From positions 186,001-250,000 of the forward strand of contig CAVOJD010000009.1 in NCBI GenBank assembly GCA_963696075.1: a DNA stretch of 64,000 nt, in the 5' to 3' direction. Numbering within the stretch: position 1 is the first letter of the stretch; each line of letters opens with the position of its first letter. Below are positions 1 through 10,207 of this stretch, piece by piece. Below the pieces are notes generated by a model, which was given only the letters and a program-made list of their open reading frames with translations, ran no database searches and was not told the origin of the DNA. The DNA is from CAJQQK01 sp963696075 (GTDB taxonomy: Bacteria > Pseudomonadota > Alphaproteobacteria > Rhizobiales > Hyphomicrobiaceae). Position numbers and translations under genes: made by a program.

Positions 1-170
1 TCAAGGCGCATCAGGAGGCGTATCAGGATGTCGCGATGGGGAGTTATCCAACGATCCGGGATAATCGGCCGTGTACCCAGCTTGTGCTGCGCTCGACGGA
101 CGCCGAGCGGCTCGAGACGGCGACGGATGAACTGAAGCGGAAGCTCGATGAGAAGGGGTATCTCAGTTAA
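1..170 (+). CDS. CinA-like molybdopterin-binding domain protein, C-terminal fragment
   Basis: Only the last ~55 codons are in the window, read in the frame that ends at TAA 168-170. The peptide contains GSYPTIRD followed by TQLVLRSTD and ends in a helix-like segment (ELKRKLDEKGYLS). This pattern (a G-S-Y-P turn, then a strand with L-V-L-R-S-T-D) matches the C-terminus of stand-alone CinA/MoaB-type molybdopterin-binding proteins, usually annotated competence/damage-inducible protein A. The start lies outside the window, so length and catalytic parts cannot be judged. The function of these stand-alone proteins is poorly defined. The family call rests on the C-terminal motif only. Confidence 0.6.
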   Translation, partial: KAHQEAYQDVAMGSYPTIRDNRPCTQLVLRSTDAERLETATDELKRKLDEKGYLS

Positions 171-200
171 TGAAATAGTCGAATTCACCGCAAGATCTTC

Positions 201-220
201 AAGGTAACGTTAACCTTTTT
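201..220 (+). terminator. Possible weak terminator after the CinA-like gene
   Basis: A short inverted repeat (AAGGT / ACCTT with a 7-nt loop) is followed directly by a run of T, 31 nt after the stop of the preceding gene. The stem is only 5 bp, so this is a weak candidate. Confidence 0.25.
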
Positions 221-339
221 GCAGGGTTCGAGTCGCAGTTCGAACTTATTTCCGGTGCATTCCCGCTCGGCCGGTGACCGTTTTTCGGTTGCCGGCTGAA
301 TTGTGTCTGACGTTGTTCATTGCGTGACGGGGGTCATTC

Positions 340-1515
340 ATGACGAATGCCTGGGATACAACTTTTGCGTTCCTCAAGCCGCGGATGCTGGTGCGAGGAT
401 TATTCTCTGCGGTGGTCGTGACGGGGTTGTCGGCTGCCATGGTTGGCGGGGTGGCACCGTCGGGTGCTGCCGCCAAGACGCCGGGTAAGACGTACTGCTT
501 CTTAGGGGTTTGCCACCGGGTTCTGACGCTGGCACAGACCAGGGCGCGGGTCGGCAAGAAGGCGACGGCGCTTGCTTCCTATTATGATGATTGCCGCAAG
601 GATCGCTTCAATCCGTGTGGGTTGACGTCGTCCGGGACAGTGTTTCGGCCGGGGGCCGCGGACAATGCCGCGAGCCCGATCTATCCCAACGGGACGAAGC
701 TGCTGGTGTTCAATCCCTCGAATGGACGCGCCGCGGTGGTGCGCATCGACAATGCGGGTCCCTATTGGGGCGGGCGGACGCTTGATCTGTCGCGGGCGGC
801 CGCAGACAAGCTCGGGTTCCGCGGGGCGGGGGTGGCGCGGCTGACCGTGAAGGTGGTCAAGGCGCCAACACCCAGCGAGGCACGATATCGGCGCATGCGG
901 CGCTATGAGCCCGTTAAAGGGTTCCTCGGCCAGTTCGATGGGATCGCAGAGGCTGCTGCGGCGGCGGGTTATGCGGCCCGTGTCATGACGGCAAGTTTGG
1001 GGGATGACCCCAACTGGGCGGGGTATGCCGCGAAGGCTGCGCCCGTGCTGCCCATCATGCTCGCGGCAGCGCCGGCGCCGTTGCCGGTGAAGCCTGGGCC
1101 TGCGTTCAAGCGTGATATCCGCAAGCTTGCATCCGAGGCGCGAGAGCGCCGCCTTGCGATTGCGCGCAAGCGGCGGGAAGCGGCGCGGCGGTTGGCTGTT
1201 GCGCAGGCGAAGGCTGCTGAAGAGGCGAAGGCTGCGGAACGGCGCCGCGTGGCGGCGGTTGCGCGAAAGCAGCGCCCTGCCGTTCAGCGCAAGGCCGCAA
1301 CGCCCAAGGCAACTCCGGCCAAGCCACAGGTGGCTGCCGCGAAGCCGGCGAGTGACTCAGGGCAGACACAGCCGGCCCAGCGCACCGCCGCGACCGCGCA
1401 GCAACCGGCGTCTGCTGCGGCGGCCGCACCCGCCAGTGCGCCTGCGGCGCAGCCTGTCCGTCCGCGCACGGTGTGGCGGCGTGAGATCCTTGGCGTTGCG
1501 CAAAATGCCTCCTGA
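340..1515 (+). CDS. RlpA-like double-psi beta-barrel protein, exported
   Basis: 391 aa. An N-terminal hydrophobic segment (about residues 17-45) looks like a signal peptide. Residues ~75-175 carry the RlpA double-psi beta-barrel: ALASYYDDC, TSSGTVFRPG, LYP-type strand (PIYPNGTKLLV), then RIDNAGPYWGGRTLDLS and LGF. RlpA proteins act in the periplasm on peptidoglycan at the septum; some are lytic transglycosylases. The usual V-N-D-R-G-P motif is altered to IDNAGP here: the Asp is kept and the Arg is lost, so catalysis is uncertain. The last ~130 residues are Ala/Lys/Arg/Pro-rich and low in complexity, and there is no SPOR domain. The gene converges on the acyl-CoA synthetase that follows. Family call firm, enzymatic role not. 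Confidence 0.8.
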   Translation: MTNAWDTTFAFLKPRMLVRGLFSAVVVTGLSAAMVGGVAPSGAAAKTPGKTYCFLGVCHRVLTLAQTRARVGKKATALASYYDDCRKDRFNPCGLTSSGTVFRPGAADNAASPIYPNGTKLLVFNPSNGRAAVVRIDNAGPYWGGRTLDLSRAAADKLGFRGAGVARLTVKVVKAPTPSEARYRRMRRYEPVKGFLGQFDGIAEAAAAAGYAARVMTASLGDDPNWAGYAAKAAPVLPIMLAAAPAPLPVKPGPAFKRDIRKLASEARERRLAIARKRREAARRLAVAQAKAAEEAKAAERRRVAAVARKQRPAVQRKAATPKATPAKPQVAAAKPASDSGQTQPAQRTAATAQQPASAAAAAPASAPAAQPVRPRTVWRREILGVAQNAS

Positions 1516-1539
1516 TTTGGGCAACGCCTGTCGCGCAGG

Positions 1540-3087
1540 TTACGGTTTCGTCGGCCAATAGCGCTTGCGGATCTCCTGCTTATAGAGCTTGCCGTTGGCT
1601 TCGCGGGGCAGGTGCGGGTCGAAGTCGATGGAGCGCGGGCATTTGACCGGGCTCAGGCGGGCCCGGCAGAAGGCGATCAGCTCGTTGGCCAGGGCGGCGC
1701 CGGCCTGGCCGGGGTCGGCTGGCTGCACGACGGCTTTGACCTCTTCGCCCAAATCGGGATTGGGCACGCCGATGACGGCAACGTCGTAGACGGCGGGGTG
1801 GGTCGCGAGCACGTTCTCGGCTTCCTGCGGATAGATATTGACGCCACCGGAGATGATCGTGAAGGCGCGCCGGTCGGTCAGGTAGAGGTAGTCGTCGTGG
1901 TCGACGTAGCCGATGTCGCCGAGGGTGCTCCAGCCGTGCTTGTTATAGGAGCTGGCGGTTTTTTCCGGATCGTTGTGATAGGCGAATTTCGGGCCGCCTT
2001 CGAAGAAGACCGTGCCGGTGGTGCCGGGCGGGAGTTCGTTGCCGGCGTCATCGCAGATATGCAGCCGCCCGATCATGGCGCGGCCGACGGAGCCGGGGTG
2101 GGCGAGCCATTCCTCGCTCGTCAGCGCCGTCAGGCCGTTGCCTTCCGAGCCGCCGTAGTACTCGTGAATGATGGGTCCCCACCAATCGATCATGGCCTGC
2201 TTGACGGGGAGGGGGCAGGGGGCTGCGGCGTGGATGGCGAAGCGCAGCGATGAAAGGTCATAGCGGTCGCGCACTGTTTGCGGCAGGCGCAGGAGGCGAA
2301 TGAAGTGCGTCGGCACCCATTGGGCGTGCGTCACGCGGTATCGCTCGATCAAGGCAAGGGCCTCTTCGGCGTCGAATTTCTCCATGATGACGGTGAGGCC
2401 GCCGGCGCGAATGGTCCTGAGGTTATAGCCGAGGGGGGCTGCGTGATAGAGGGGGGCGGGGGAGAGGTAGACCATCGCCTCGTCCATCTCGTAGCGCGCC
2501 ATGGCTTCACGGTGGCCGGGGTGGGGGATGCCGAACGGTCCCTCAGGCAAGGGCTTGCGCACGCCTTTCGGCACGCCGGTGGTGCCGGATGAATAGAACA
2601 TCTCGATGCCCTCTGACTGGTCGGCGATCGGCGTCGGGGGCATGGATGAGAGGGCGGCATCGAGGTCTTGGAAGCCGGAGGTTGGCGCATCGGCCATGAA
2701 GCGGCGGCCTGGTGGAACGTCATTCAGCGCCATGTGGTCGGCGGTGTCGGCCTTGGCGCGCGAGGTGATGAATACCTTTGCTCCTGAGTCGCGGACGATA
2801 TAGTCGGCTTCGGGCGCGGTGAGGTGGGTTGCGAGCGGGGTGAGGCGCAGCCCCGCACGCAAGGCGCCCCAGACAATGGGCAGGTAGTGGAGCTGGTTTT
2901 CCATCAGCAGCGCGACACCATCACCGCGCTCAAGGCCAAGGCTGCGCAGGAGGTGGGCTGCGCGATTGGAATAGGCCTCCAACGCGCGGTAGCTCATGGT
3001 GGCGCCGCTACGGGCCATGACGATGGCTGTCCGCTCAGGTGTCGCCTGGGCATGAATGCCGGGATGGCGGGGGACGGGATCAGTCAT
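1540..3087 (-). CDS. AMP-dependent acyl-CoA synthetase/ligase
   Basis: 515 aa, full length for the ANL superfamily. It would adenylate a carboxylic acid and transfer it to CoA. The phosphate-binding loop FYSSGTTGVPKG is near residue 165, the A5-type motif YYGGSEGNG near residue 310, the hinge/aspartate region TLGDIGYVD near 395, and the C-terminal lysine in REANGKLYK near 500. No signal peptide. The start at 3087 has a GGAG 11 nt upstream. It stands alone, converging on the RlpA-like gene; the 90 bp upstream separate it from a hypothetical gene on the same strand. The acyl substrate cannot be read from sequence. Confidence 0.9.
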   Translation of the reverse strand: MTDPVPRHPGIHAQATPERTAIVMARSGATMSYRALEAYSNRAAHLLRSLGLERGDGVALLMENQLHYLPIVWGALRAGLRLTPLATHLTAPEADYIVRDSGAKVFITSRAKADTADHMALNDVPPGRRFMADAPTSGFQDLDAALSSMPPTPIADQSEGIEMFYSSGTTGVPKGVRKPLPEGPFGIPHPGHREAMARYEMDEAMVYLSPAPLYHAAPLGYNLRTIRAGGLTVIMEKFDAEEALALIERYRVTHAQWVPTHFIRLLRLPQTVRDRYDLSSLRFAIHAAAPCPLPVKQAMIDWWGPIIHEYYGGSEGNGLTALTSEEWLAHPGSVGRAMIGRLHICDDAGNELPPGTTGTVFFEGGPKFAYHNDPEKTASSYNKHGWSTLGDIGYVDHDDYLYLTDRRAFTIISGGVNIYPQEAENVLATHPAVYDVAVIGVPNPDLGEEVKAVVQPADPGQAGAALANELIAFCRARLSPVKCPRSIDFDPHLPREANGKLYKQEIRKRYWPTKP

Positions 3088-3177
3088 GGGCGCGCTCCAG
3101 GGTTTGGCAGCGCACAGTCTAGACCGGCGATGATCCGGCGAGGAATCGGCAGGGTGATGGTCGCGCGGCGCGAATGG

Positions 3178-3777
3178 CTAGCGGATGCTGAGCGTTGGCA
3201 TTTGCTGGGCTGCGTCGCCTGCATCCGGCGACAGGGCCGGGAACAGGTCGTAGTGGATATCGAGCGTGTCGAGGAAGGTTGCGATCAACTCGGCAAGGGG
3301 CTCGATCTCGATGATGCCGGCAAGGCGGAACTCATCCCCGATCGTTGTCGTGTCGGTGATTGTCAGGGTGCCGGCTTCGGCGGCGAGGACGCCGCGCTGG
3401 CGCAGATAGGCCAGTGCATCGCCGCCGCATTGGAAGGCGTGGCCGGTGCGGTCGGTGAAGGATTTGATGGCTTCATCCAGGGTCGCGGTGCCGGCGAGGA
3501 ACAGGCGCGCGAAGGTTGCGAGGCGGTCATCGCTGGCAACGACGGCGCCGGTCAACGCACGGGCGCGCTCGACGTGGAGCAGGGCTGAGGCTTCGTGACG
3601 TTCGAGGAGGCGCACCCAGCCGGCCAGCGAGGGGCGCGGTGGTTCGGGCATCTGGGGATTGGCCGACGCCATCGGCGGGGTGACCGCACTCAGGTCTTCA
3701 ATGGCCGCCAGCGTGGCGTCGAGATGCTCGGCGAGCAGGTAAACGGGCGTGTCGATCGGGGCCGTGGACGCAGTCAT
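3178..3777 (-). CDS. Conserved hypothetical protein
   Basis: 199 aa with no recognised domain. The start ATG at 3777 has a good ribosome-binding site (AAGGAAT). The protein is soluble with no signal peptide or membrane span; the N-terminal half contains a helical, Leu/Ala-rich segment (LAEHLDATLAAIEDL) and the C-terminal part is acidic (EIEPLAELIATFLDTLDIHYD). It lies between nrdJ and the acyl-CoA synthetase on the same strand, but a strong hairpin at 3866-3892 separates it from nrdJ, so it probably has its own promoter. Function unknown. Confidence 0.6.
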   Translation of the reverse strand: MTASTAPIDTPVYLLAEHLDATLAAIEDLSAVTPPMASANPQMPEPPRPSLAGWVRLLERHEASALLHVERARALTGAVVASDDRLATFARLFLAGTATLDEAIKSFTDRTGHAFQCGGDALAYLRQRGVLAAEAGTLTITDTTTIGDEFRLAGIIEIEPLAELIATFLDTLDIHYDLFPALSPDAGDAAQQMPTLSIR

Positions 3778-3860
3778 TACGGATTCCTTTGAGACGGACA
3801 GGACAACGCAACAACGCGAACAGACGAGAAAACGAGCGATCAGTGCTCTGATTCGGGGAA

Positions 3861-3892
3861 GAAAACCAAGGGCGGCGCCGGGCCGCCCTTGG
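3861..3892 (-). terminator. Rho-independent terminator of nrdJ
   Basis: Perfect 11-bp inverted repeat CCAAGGGCGGC / GCCGCCCTTGG with a 5-nt loop. Read on the minus strand it is followed by TTTTC, 23 nt after the nrdJ stop. Confidence 0.8.
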
Positions 3893-3914
3893 TGTGGTTG
3901 GGATCAGAGGCGTA

Positions 3915-6900
3915 TCAGCTACACCCGCTCGTGCCACCGCAGGTGTCGCATTTGAGGCAGGTGCCGTTGCGCACGAGCGTGAAGTTGCCGCACTCGCCGC
4001 ACGATTCGCCCTCGTAGCCCTTGATGCGGGCTTCCGCGATGCGCTCCAGGGCAGGATCCGGCTTCAGCGCCAGGTTGCCGTGGGTGACCGTGGTGTCGGT
4101 GGTCGTGACGGTGGCCGTCACGACGCCGGAGGCGTCGAGGCTGGTCGTCTCGGAGACCGAGAAAGCCTGTGCGACGTCGCGTTGCAACGTGGCAACCGCT
4201 GGGGCGGCGGTTGGCGATGTGCCAGCCGACGGCGCGATGCCGATGCGGCCAACGAGGTTGCCGCGGGTGAAGCCGTGGCTGACGACCGCGGGGGCGACAT
4301 GGGGCATCTCGGCTTCGCCGCCGCCCATCGCGGTGACCGACGTTTCGCCCGGGTCGACGTGGGCGAGGTCGTTGCGGCCGAGATAGGAGACCGCGAGCTC
4401 ACGGAAGATGTAATCGAGGACGCTGGTTGCGTTCTTGATCGTGTCGTTGCCCTGCACCAGGCCCGATGGTTCGAAGCGGGTGAAGGTGAAGGCGTCGACG
4501 TACTCCTCAAGCGGCACGCCATACTGGAGGCCGAGCGAGATGGCGATGGCGAAGTTGTTCATCAACGAGCGGAAGGCGGCGCCTTCCTTGTGCATGTCGA
4601 TGAAGATCTCGCCGATGCGGCCGTCTTCGTATTCACCGGTGGTGAGGTACACCTTGTGGCCGCCGACGACGGCTTTCTGGGTGTAGCCCTTGCGGCGGCC
4701 CGGCATCTTTTCGCGGCCACGCTCGATGAGCTTCTCGACAATGCGTTCCGCGGTGACGGCGGCCCGCGCGGCGGCCGGCTGGGAGGCCAGGACCTTTTCC
4801 ATCATTTCCTCGGCGGCATCCTCGTCGTCGACGTCGTCGGCGAGGAGCTGCGAGTTGAGGGGCTGGGAGAGCTTGGAGCCGTCGCGATAGAGCGCGTTCG
4901 CCTTGATCGCCTTGCGCCAGGAGCGGGTGTAGGCGGCCTTGCAGTCCTCGACGGTCGCGACGTTCGGCATGTTGATCGTCTTGGAGATTGCGCCGGAGAT
5001 GAACGGCTGGGAGGCCGCCATCATGTCGATGTGGGCGTTGACCGAGAGGAAACGCTTGCCTTTGCGGCCGCACGGGTTGGCGCAGTCGAAGACCGAGAGA
5101 TGCTCGTCCTTGAGGTGGGGCGCGCCTTCCAGTGTCATGGCGCCACAGACGTGCTCGTTGGCCGCTTCGATGTCCTGCTTCGAGAAGCCCAGATGGGTCA
5201 GGAGATCGAAGGCCGGGTCGTCGAGTTTTTCAGCCGGCACCTTGAGTGTGCCGGTGAGGAACTCGTCGCCGAGGCTCCAACGGTTGAAGACGAACTTGAT
5301 GTCGAAGGCCGACTTCAAGGTGCCTTCGAGCTTTGCGAGGATCTCGTCGGTGAAGCCCTTGGCCTTCAGGGTCGTGTGATTGATGGCCGGCGCCTGGGCC
5401 AGCGAGGCGTGGCCGACGGCGTAGGCCTCCATCTCGGCGATCTGGGCTTCGGTGTAGCCGAGGCGCTTGAGGGCTGCGGGGGCGACGCGGTTGATGATCT
5501 TGAAGTAGCCGCCGCCAGCGAGCTTCTTGAACTTGACCAGGGCGAAGTCGGGCTCGATGCCGGTGGTGTCGCAATCCATGACGAGGCCGATCGTGCCGGT
5601 GGGCGCGATGACGGTCGCCTGGGCATTGCGGAAGCCGTACTGCTGGCCGAGTTCGATGGCCTTGTCCCAGACGCGGGTTGCGGCTGCGATGAGGCGGGGG
5701 TCGGTGCAGTTGGCGTGGTCGAGGGGGACCGGCAGTGTCGAGAGTTGCTCGTAGCCGGTGGTCTCGCCGTAGGCTGCTCTGCGGTGATTGCGGATGACGC
5801 GGAGCATGTCAGAGGCGTTTTCCGCATAACCCGGGAAGGCGCCCTGTTCGCGGGCAATCTCAGCCGACGTCCAATAGGCGGTGCCGGTCATGATCGCGGT
5901 GATGGCGCCGCAGATGGCGCGGCCCTGGTCCGAATCGTAGGAGAGGCCGGAGGCCATCAACAGACCGCCGATGTTGGCGAAGCCGAGGCCCAAGGTGCGG
6001 TAGCGATAGGAGAGTTCCGCGATTTCCTTGGACGGGAACTGGGCCATCAGCACCGAGATCTCGAGGACGACCGTCCAGAGGCGGCAGGCGTGCTCGAACA
6101 TCTCGACGTCGAACGAGCCATCGGCGCGCTGGAACTGCATGAGGTTCAGCGAGGCGAGGTTGCACGCCGTGTCGTCGAGGAACATGTACTCGGAGCACGG
6201 GTTCGACGCGCGGATCGGGCCGGACTGCGGGCAGGTGTGCCAGTCGTTGATGGTGGTGTGGAACTGAATGCCCGGGTCGGCGGAGGCCCAGGCGGCGTAG
6301 CCGATCTGATCCCACAGGTCGCGGGCGGATATTTCCTTGACGACGTCGCCGGTGGTGCGGGCCGTGAGCTGCCAGTCGCCATCGTTCTCGACGGCGCTGA
6401 GGAACTCGTCGGTGACGCGGACGGAGTTGTTCGAATTCTGGCCGGCAACGGTCAGATAGGCTTCCGAATCCCAGTCGGTGTCGTAGGTCGCGAACTTGAT
6501 GTCCTTGTAGCCCTGGCGGGCGAACTGGATGATGCGCTGGGTGTAGTTGTCGGGCACGTGGTCGCGCTTGGCGTCCTTGATGGCGCGCTTCAGGGCCGGG
6601 TTCTTTTTCGGGTCGAAGCAGTCTTCGCCTTCGCCTTCACAGTTGACACATGCCTTCATGACGGCCTTGAGCCGCTTCTGGCAGATGATCGAACCGGTGA
6701 CGAGGGCGGCCACCTTCTGTTCTTCCTTCACCTTCCAGTCGATGTATTCCTCGATGTCGGGGTGATCGACGTCGACGACGACCATCTTGGCCGCGCGCCG
6801 GGTGGTGCCACCTGACTTGATGGCGCCGGCGGCGCGGTCACCGATCTTGAGGAAGCTCATCAGGCCCGACGACTTGCCGCCGCCAGACAGGCGCTCGTTG

Positions 6901-7622
6901 GCGGCGCGGAGCTTGGAGAAGTTGGTGCCGGTGCCGGAGCCATACTTGAAGAGGCGGGCTTCACGCACCCAAAGGTCCATGATGCCGCTGTCGCCGACGA
7001 GATCATCCTCGATCGACTGGATGAAGCAGGCGTGGGGCTGGGGGTGTTCGTAGGCCGACGTCGAGGCTGTGAGTTCGCCGGTTTCGTGGTCGACGTAATA
7101 GTGGCCCTGGCCGGGGCCGTCGATGCCGTAGGCCCAGTGCAGGCCGGTGTTGAACCACTGCGGCGAGTTCGGCGCGCCGAACTGGGAGGCCAGCATGTAG
7201 CGGTGTTCGTCAAAGAAGGCGCGGGCGTCTTCCTCGGTCGAGAAGTAGCCGCCCTTCCAGCCCCAGTAGGTCCAGGTGCCGGCGAGGCGATCGAAGATCT
7301 GGCGCGAGTCTGTTTCACCCGTGAAGCGTTCTTCTGGCGCAAGATCCTTGAGGGCTTCGTGGTCGGGGGCCGAACGCCAAAGCCAGGCGGGGACCGTGTT
7401 TTCCTCGACGCGCTTCAGGCGGGCGGGAACACCGGCCTTGCGGAAATACTTCTGGGCCAGAATGTCGGCAGCAACCTGGGAGAAGTTTTCCGGCACCATG
7501 AAGTTTTCGAGCTGGAAGACAACCGAACCGTCTGGATTGCGGATCTCGCTCGTTGCCTTGCGGAACGGGACCTTGTCGTAGGGAGACTTGCCAGCTTCAG
7601 TAAAGCGCCGTGTAATTTTCAT
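3915..7622 (-). CDS. nrdJ: Adenosylcobalamin-dependent (class II) ribonucleotide reductase
   Basis: 1235 aa, the usual size of the long alphaproteobacterial class II enzyme. It reduces ribonucleotides to deoxyribonucleotides with adenosylcobalamin as radical source, independent of oxygen. Visible features: N-terminal ATP-cone-like and catalytic barrel regions ([27 protein letters not shown]), the active-site segment with SNPCSEYMF around residue 470, [19 protein letters not shown] near 690, and a C-terminal zinc-ribbon-like tail with CGECGNF and CLKCDTCGG that would carry the re-reducing cysteines. A cysteine-containing insertion ([11 protein letters not shown]) lies near residue 330. No class I or III reductase is in the window. 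I see no cobalamin riboswitch in the ~600 bp upstream. It ends at a clear terminator. Confidence 0.97.
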   Translation of the reverse strand: MKITRRFTEAGKSPYDKVPFRKATSEIRNPDGSVVFQLENFMVPENFSQVAADILAQKYFRKAGVPARLKRVEENTVPAWLWRSAPDHEALKDLAPEERFTGETDSRQIFDRLAGTWTYWGWKGGYFSTEEDARAFFDEHRYMLASQFGAPNSPQWFNTGLHWAYGIDGPGQGHYYVDHETGELTASTSAYEHPQPHACFIQSIEDDLVGDSGIMDLWVREARLFKYGSGTGTNFSKLRAANERLSGGGKSSGLMSFLKIGDRAAGAIKSGGTTRRAAKMVVVDVDHPDIEEYIDWKVKEEQKVAALVTGSIICQKRLKAVMKACVNCEGEGEDCFDPKKNPALKRAIKDAKRDHVPDNYTQRIIQFARQGYKDIKFATYDTDWDSEAYLTVAGQNSNNSVRVTDEFLSAVENDGDWQLTARTTGDVVKEISARDLWDQIGYAAWASADPGIQFHTTINDWHTCPQSGPIRASNPCSEYMFLDDTACNLASLNLMQFQRADGSFDVEMFEHACRLWTVVLEISVLMAQFPSKEIAELSYRYRTLGLGFANIGGLLMASGLSYDSDQGRAICGAITAIMTGTAYWTSAEIAREQGAFPGYAENASDMLRVIRNHRRAAYGETTGYEQLSTLPVPLDHANCTDPRLIAAATRVWDKAIELGQQYGFRNAQATVIAPTGTIGLVMDCDTTGIEPDFALVKFKKLAGGGYFKIINRVAPAALKRLGYTEAQIAEMEAYAVGHASLAQAPAINHTTLKAKGFTDEILAKLEGTLKSAFDIKFVFNRWSLGDEFLTGTLKVPAEKLDDPAFDLLTHLGFSKQDIEAANEHVCGAMTLEGAPHLKDEHLSVFDCANPCGRKGKRFLSVNAHIDMMAASQPFISGAISKTINMPNVATVEDCKAAYTRSWRKAIKANALYRDGSKLSQPLNSQLLADDVDDEDAAEEMMEKVLASQPAAARAAVTAERIVEKLIERGREKMPGRRKGYTQKAVVGGHKVYLTTGEYEDGRIGEIFIDMHKEGAAFRSLMNNFAIAISLGLQYGVPLEEYVDAFTFTRFEPSGLVQGNDTIKNATSVLDYIFRELAVSYLGRNDLAHVDPGETSVTAMGGGEAEMPHVAPAVVSHGFTRGNLVGRIGIAPSAGTSPTAAPAVATLQRDVAQAFSVSETTSLDASGVVTATVTTTDTTVTHGNLALKPDPALERIAEARIKGYEGESCGECGNFTLVRNGTCLKCDTCGGTSGCS

Positions 7623-8226
7623 GTGTCTGCTGCCTGTCGGATCCTGGTTAAGGAGTTTGGTGCCAACGCAAACAACGCATGTGACCGGACACGATTTGAT
7701 TTCCGCGCCTGAGGGTCTGATCCAACGCGAACGGGCCGGATCAGGAGACGCAACGTTTCTTGATTGTTTGCCGGGAGACGCACGGCGACCTGGGCAATGC
7801 GGGATTACAGCCCACGCCTGCTTGGGTTCGGTATGAGCGGCGCGGGACGACTTGCGCCGAATGAGGAACTTGAACCGGAGACGCGCCGCGCAAAGCGATC
7901 CGACGTCATCTGGCAGGAACTCATTCTTCGGTGATTCTGCTGGTCGGTGGCAAAGGTTTTGTATGTTGCGTCTGCTACAGCTACTAGATGTTGGGTTTGC
8001 TGGGTGTAAGAGGTGGAAAACTGGTGGGTGAATGACGTTCCAATTCCAGCAAAGTTCCCATGATCCGGTGCTCTATGTTGGCAAGGCGCAAATCGCGGGG
8101 CAGGTGGTAAAGCTATGTCGATTCCGAGACTGGCGATGTGGCATGAATGTCGCTGCCGGGCAGGTATGGACACAGGGCGGCCTCGGGGGTAAGTCGGGGG
8201 ACGTGATCAAGCCGGAAAGGGCGGCC
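7623..8226. other. Intergenic region between nrdJ and the NDUFA12 gene
   Basis: About 600 bp between divergently transcribed genes, so it should hold both promoters. No convincing ORF, no tRNA, and no B12-riboswitch box could be found. One NrdR-box-like site lies at 7981-7996. Confidence 0.5.
7981..7996 (+). promoter_or_regulatory. Candidate NrdR box
   Basis: The core CTAGATGTTG fits the conserved positions of the NrdR consensus (C-w-A-n-A-T-n-T-w-G). It lies in the region upstream of nrdJ. NrdR sites normally come in pairs a whole number of helical turns apart. A second, poorer site (TTGTATGTTG at 7959-7968) is 25 bp away, which is not an ideal spacing, so this stays tentative. Confidence 0.25.
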
Positions 8227-8625
8227 ATGAGCATATTGAGCGAGATCTTCTGCTGGTGGGGTGGCAACACCTGGGGCACCCGATGGACGATCGCCAAACA
8301 CGGACGCTTCGTGGGGGAAGATTCCCTCGGCAACCGCTATTATGTCCAAAAGACGGGCAATGGGCCGCTTGGAAAGCCACGGCGCTGGGTGGTCTACAAG
8401 AACCAGTCTGAAGCCTCCCTCATTCCGCCGGAATGGCATCAGTGGATGCACTATACGGTCGATACGCCGCCAACCGAGGTGGCATACCAAGAGCGCCCAT
8501 GGGAGAAGCCGCACCGCCCGAACATGACAGGCACATCGGAAGCGTATCGGCCGGATGGCTCGATCCTGACGCCCGCCGAGCGCCCGGCTGCGACCGGCGA
8601 CTATCAGGCCTGGCGGCCGGATTGA
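8227..8625 (+). CDS. NDUFA12-family (17.2 kDa) NADH:ubiquinone oxidoreductase accessory subunit
   Basis: 132 aa. The bacterial NDUFA12 homologue is an accessory subunit of respiratory complex I found in alphaproteobacteria and mitochondria. Diagnostic stretches are FVGEDSLGNRYYV near residue 28, RRWVVYK near 52, and IPPEWHQWMHY near 67, followed by a W-PHRPNMTGT segment near 95 and a C-terminal tail rich in Pro and Tyr. I chose the ATG at 8227, preceded by GGAAAGG; the open frame extends further upstream but the family begins near here. It is followed at 220 bp by the DUF2155 gene, an association common in alphaproteobacteria. Confidence 0.9.
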   Translation: MSILSEIFCWWGGNTWGTRWTIAKHGRFVGEDSLGNRYYVQKTGNGPLGKPRRWVVYKNQSEASLIPPEWHQWMHYTVDTPPTEVAYQERPWEKPHRPNMTGTSEAYRPDGSILTPAERPAATGDYQAWRPD

Positions 8626-8847
8626 GTGGTGGCCGGCCGGCTTGTGGGCCGGGGCGGGGTTCGAATCGGATAAGTTCCCGCCCGGCTGTCGGGCCATTCG
8701 TGGTCTGGGGCAGTTATGATCGCGGCAGCTATCATGACGGCATCCATTGTTGCGGGGTGAGGAATGATCGCATTTCGGTCATTTCGCTCTGCCACCTGAT
8801 GGGCTGCGTGTGAGCGCGCGGGCGAATTCGAGAGACTGGACGCGGCA

Positions 8848-9342
8848 ATGAGATTTGATGTGACGCGCAGCACGGGATTTTTGACGATTGCGGCAGCGTT
8901 GCTTGTGATAGGGCCTGCGATTGCAGCGGCGCAGAGCCAGACGGCCGCGCTCAGGATCGAAAACAAGGTCGCGGTCTTTTCCGCCCTCGACAAGGTGACG
9001 GCGCGGATTTCCAAGATTGAGGTTCCGCTCAACGAGACGGTGCAGTTCGGGTCGCTCAAGGTGACGCCGCGGGCCTGCTATTCGCGGCCTGCAACAGAGC
9101 GGCCGAAGACGACAAGCTTCGTTGAAGTGTCGGAAGTGCAACTCGAGGGCGCGGAGCAGAAGATCTTCTCGGGATGGATGTTTGCGGAAAGCCCCGGTCT
9201 GAATGCGGTGGAACATCCGGTGTTCGATGTCTGGCTGACCGACTGCACGGGCGGAGCGGAGCCGCGTCAGGCGGCGCGCGGGGCGGACGTGGACGGAGAG
9301 GGTGCTGCGCCGGTGCGGCGCCAGCGGCGGGTGCGGCGCTGA
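8848..9342 (+). CDS. DUF2155 domain-containing exported protein
   Basis: 164 aa with an N-terminal signal peptide (hydrophobic residues ~10-28, cleavage near AAAQS). The conserved DUF2155 core follows: LDKVTARISKIEVPLNE, FGSLKVTPRACYSRP, the W-M-F-A-E-S-P-G-L-NAVEHPVFDVWLTDC end. Two cysteines may form a disulfide. The last ~25 residues are Arg-rich and low complexity. This periplasmic family sits next to NDUFA12 and aat in many alphaproteobacteria; its biochemical role is not established. Confidence 0.85.
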   Translation: MRFDVTRSTGFLTIAAALLVIGPAIAAAQSQTAALRIENKVAVFSALDKVTARISKIEVPLNETVQFGSLKVTPRACYSRPATERPKTTSFVEVSEVQLEGAEQKIFSGWMFAESPGLNAVEHPVFDVWLTDCTGGAEPRQAARGADVDGEGAAPVRRQRRVRR

Positions 9343-9447
9343 TCTGATCGGGCGCGCAGGTGGCCGGTCGGGCGCCAAGTCCGAGCCGGCTTTATTACTT
9401 CAGACATCGACAATTCTGCAGGTATGCGGATGGTGAGCCGGCGCGGT

Positions 9448-10134
9448 TCACGCGTCAGGGCGCGCGTTGTCGCGGATGATGCGGATGATTTCGTCAGGGG
9501 GCGCGTCGGGCGCCAGGCGATTGAAATCGGCTTCCGTCATGAGGGCATGATTGAGGCGGGTGTGGAACTCGCTGCGCGGGATCTCCTCGGCGCCAAAGCT
9601 TTTGAGATGACCTGTGATGAACTGTGTGTCGAGCAAGGAGAAGCCGCCGGTGATGAGGCGGGCACACAGGTACATCAGCGCGACCTTCGAGGCATCGCGC
9701 TCGGTGGAGAACATGCTTTCCCCGAAAAAGGCGCCCTTGAGGGCGACGCCATAGAGGCCGCCCACGAGCTTGTCGTCCTGATAAACCTCGATGGTGTGGC
9801 AGTGGCCGCTTGCGAACAGGTCGCCATAGAGTTCCCGGATGCGGGTGTTGATCCAGGTTGACTGGCGGTCGGGGGAGGGGGCGGCGCAGCCATCGATGAT
9901 GGCGTGATAGTCGGTGTCGATGCGCACGTCGAAGGGGCGTTGGCGAATGGTGCGGGCGAGGCGGCGCGAGAGGTGGATGGCATCGAGGGGGAGGGCGCCG
10001 CGGTGATCCGGGTCGATCCAGTAGAGATTGGGATCGTCGGCGCTTTCGGCCATCGGGAAGATGCCGCAGGCGTAGGCGCGCAAGAGGACGTCGGCGGAAA
10101 TCTCGTAGAGGGGTTGGTCTGATGGCGTTGTCAT
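9448..10134 (-). CDS. aat: Leucyl/phenylalanyl-tRNA--protein transferase
   Basis: 228 aa, normal length. It transfers Leu or Phe from aminoacyl-tRNA to proteins with N-terminal Arg or Lys, marking them for ClpS/ClpAP degradation. Seen: [12 protein letters not shown] near residue 20 with [14 protein letters not shown] following, the GCAAPSP / TWI segment, [31 protein letters not shown] in two blocks near residues 115-145, and [16 protein letters not shown] near 175. It is the first of a run of leftward core genes, with accC upstream by about 70 bp. Confidence 0.96.
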   Translation of the reverse strand: MTTPSDQPLYEISADVLLRAYACGIFPMAESADDPNLYWIDPDHRGALPLDAIHLSRRLARTIRQRPFDVRIDTDYHAIIDGCAAPSPDRQSTWINTRIRELYGDLFASGHCHTIEVYQDDKLVGGLYGVALKGAFFGESMFSTERDASKVALMYLCARLITGGFSLLDTQFITGHLKSFGAEEIPRSEFHTRLNHALMTEADFNRLAPDAPPDEIIRIIRDNARPDA

Positions 10135-10207
10135 CGGCGTGCGCGTCCTGGTTGGATGCCTTTTCGCGTCTTGGCCATCTTGGCGCGGTCTGATCCGGCC
10201 TCAGGAA

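Noticed and set aside
3894..6815. A 973-codon open frame on the plus strand opposite nrdJ
   Set aside because: It is antisense to a clearly conserved reductase, has a composition rich in Gly, Val, Asp and Arg with no domain, and arises from high-GC codon use. Long antisense frames are common in such genomes.
7623..8030. Possible cobalamin riboswitch upstream of nrdJ
   Set aside because: The conserved B12-box sequence and the expected stem order could not be found on the minus strand.
8640..8720. A GGTTCGAATC sequence like a tRNA T-arm
   Set aside because: No acceptor stem, D-arm or anticodon arm is formed around it. A similar GGTTCGAGTC near 225 also lacks the rest of a tRNA.
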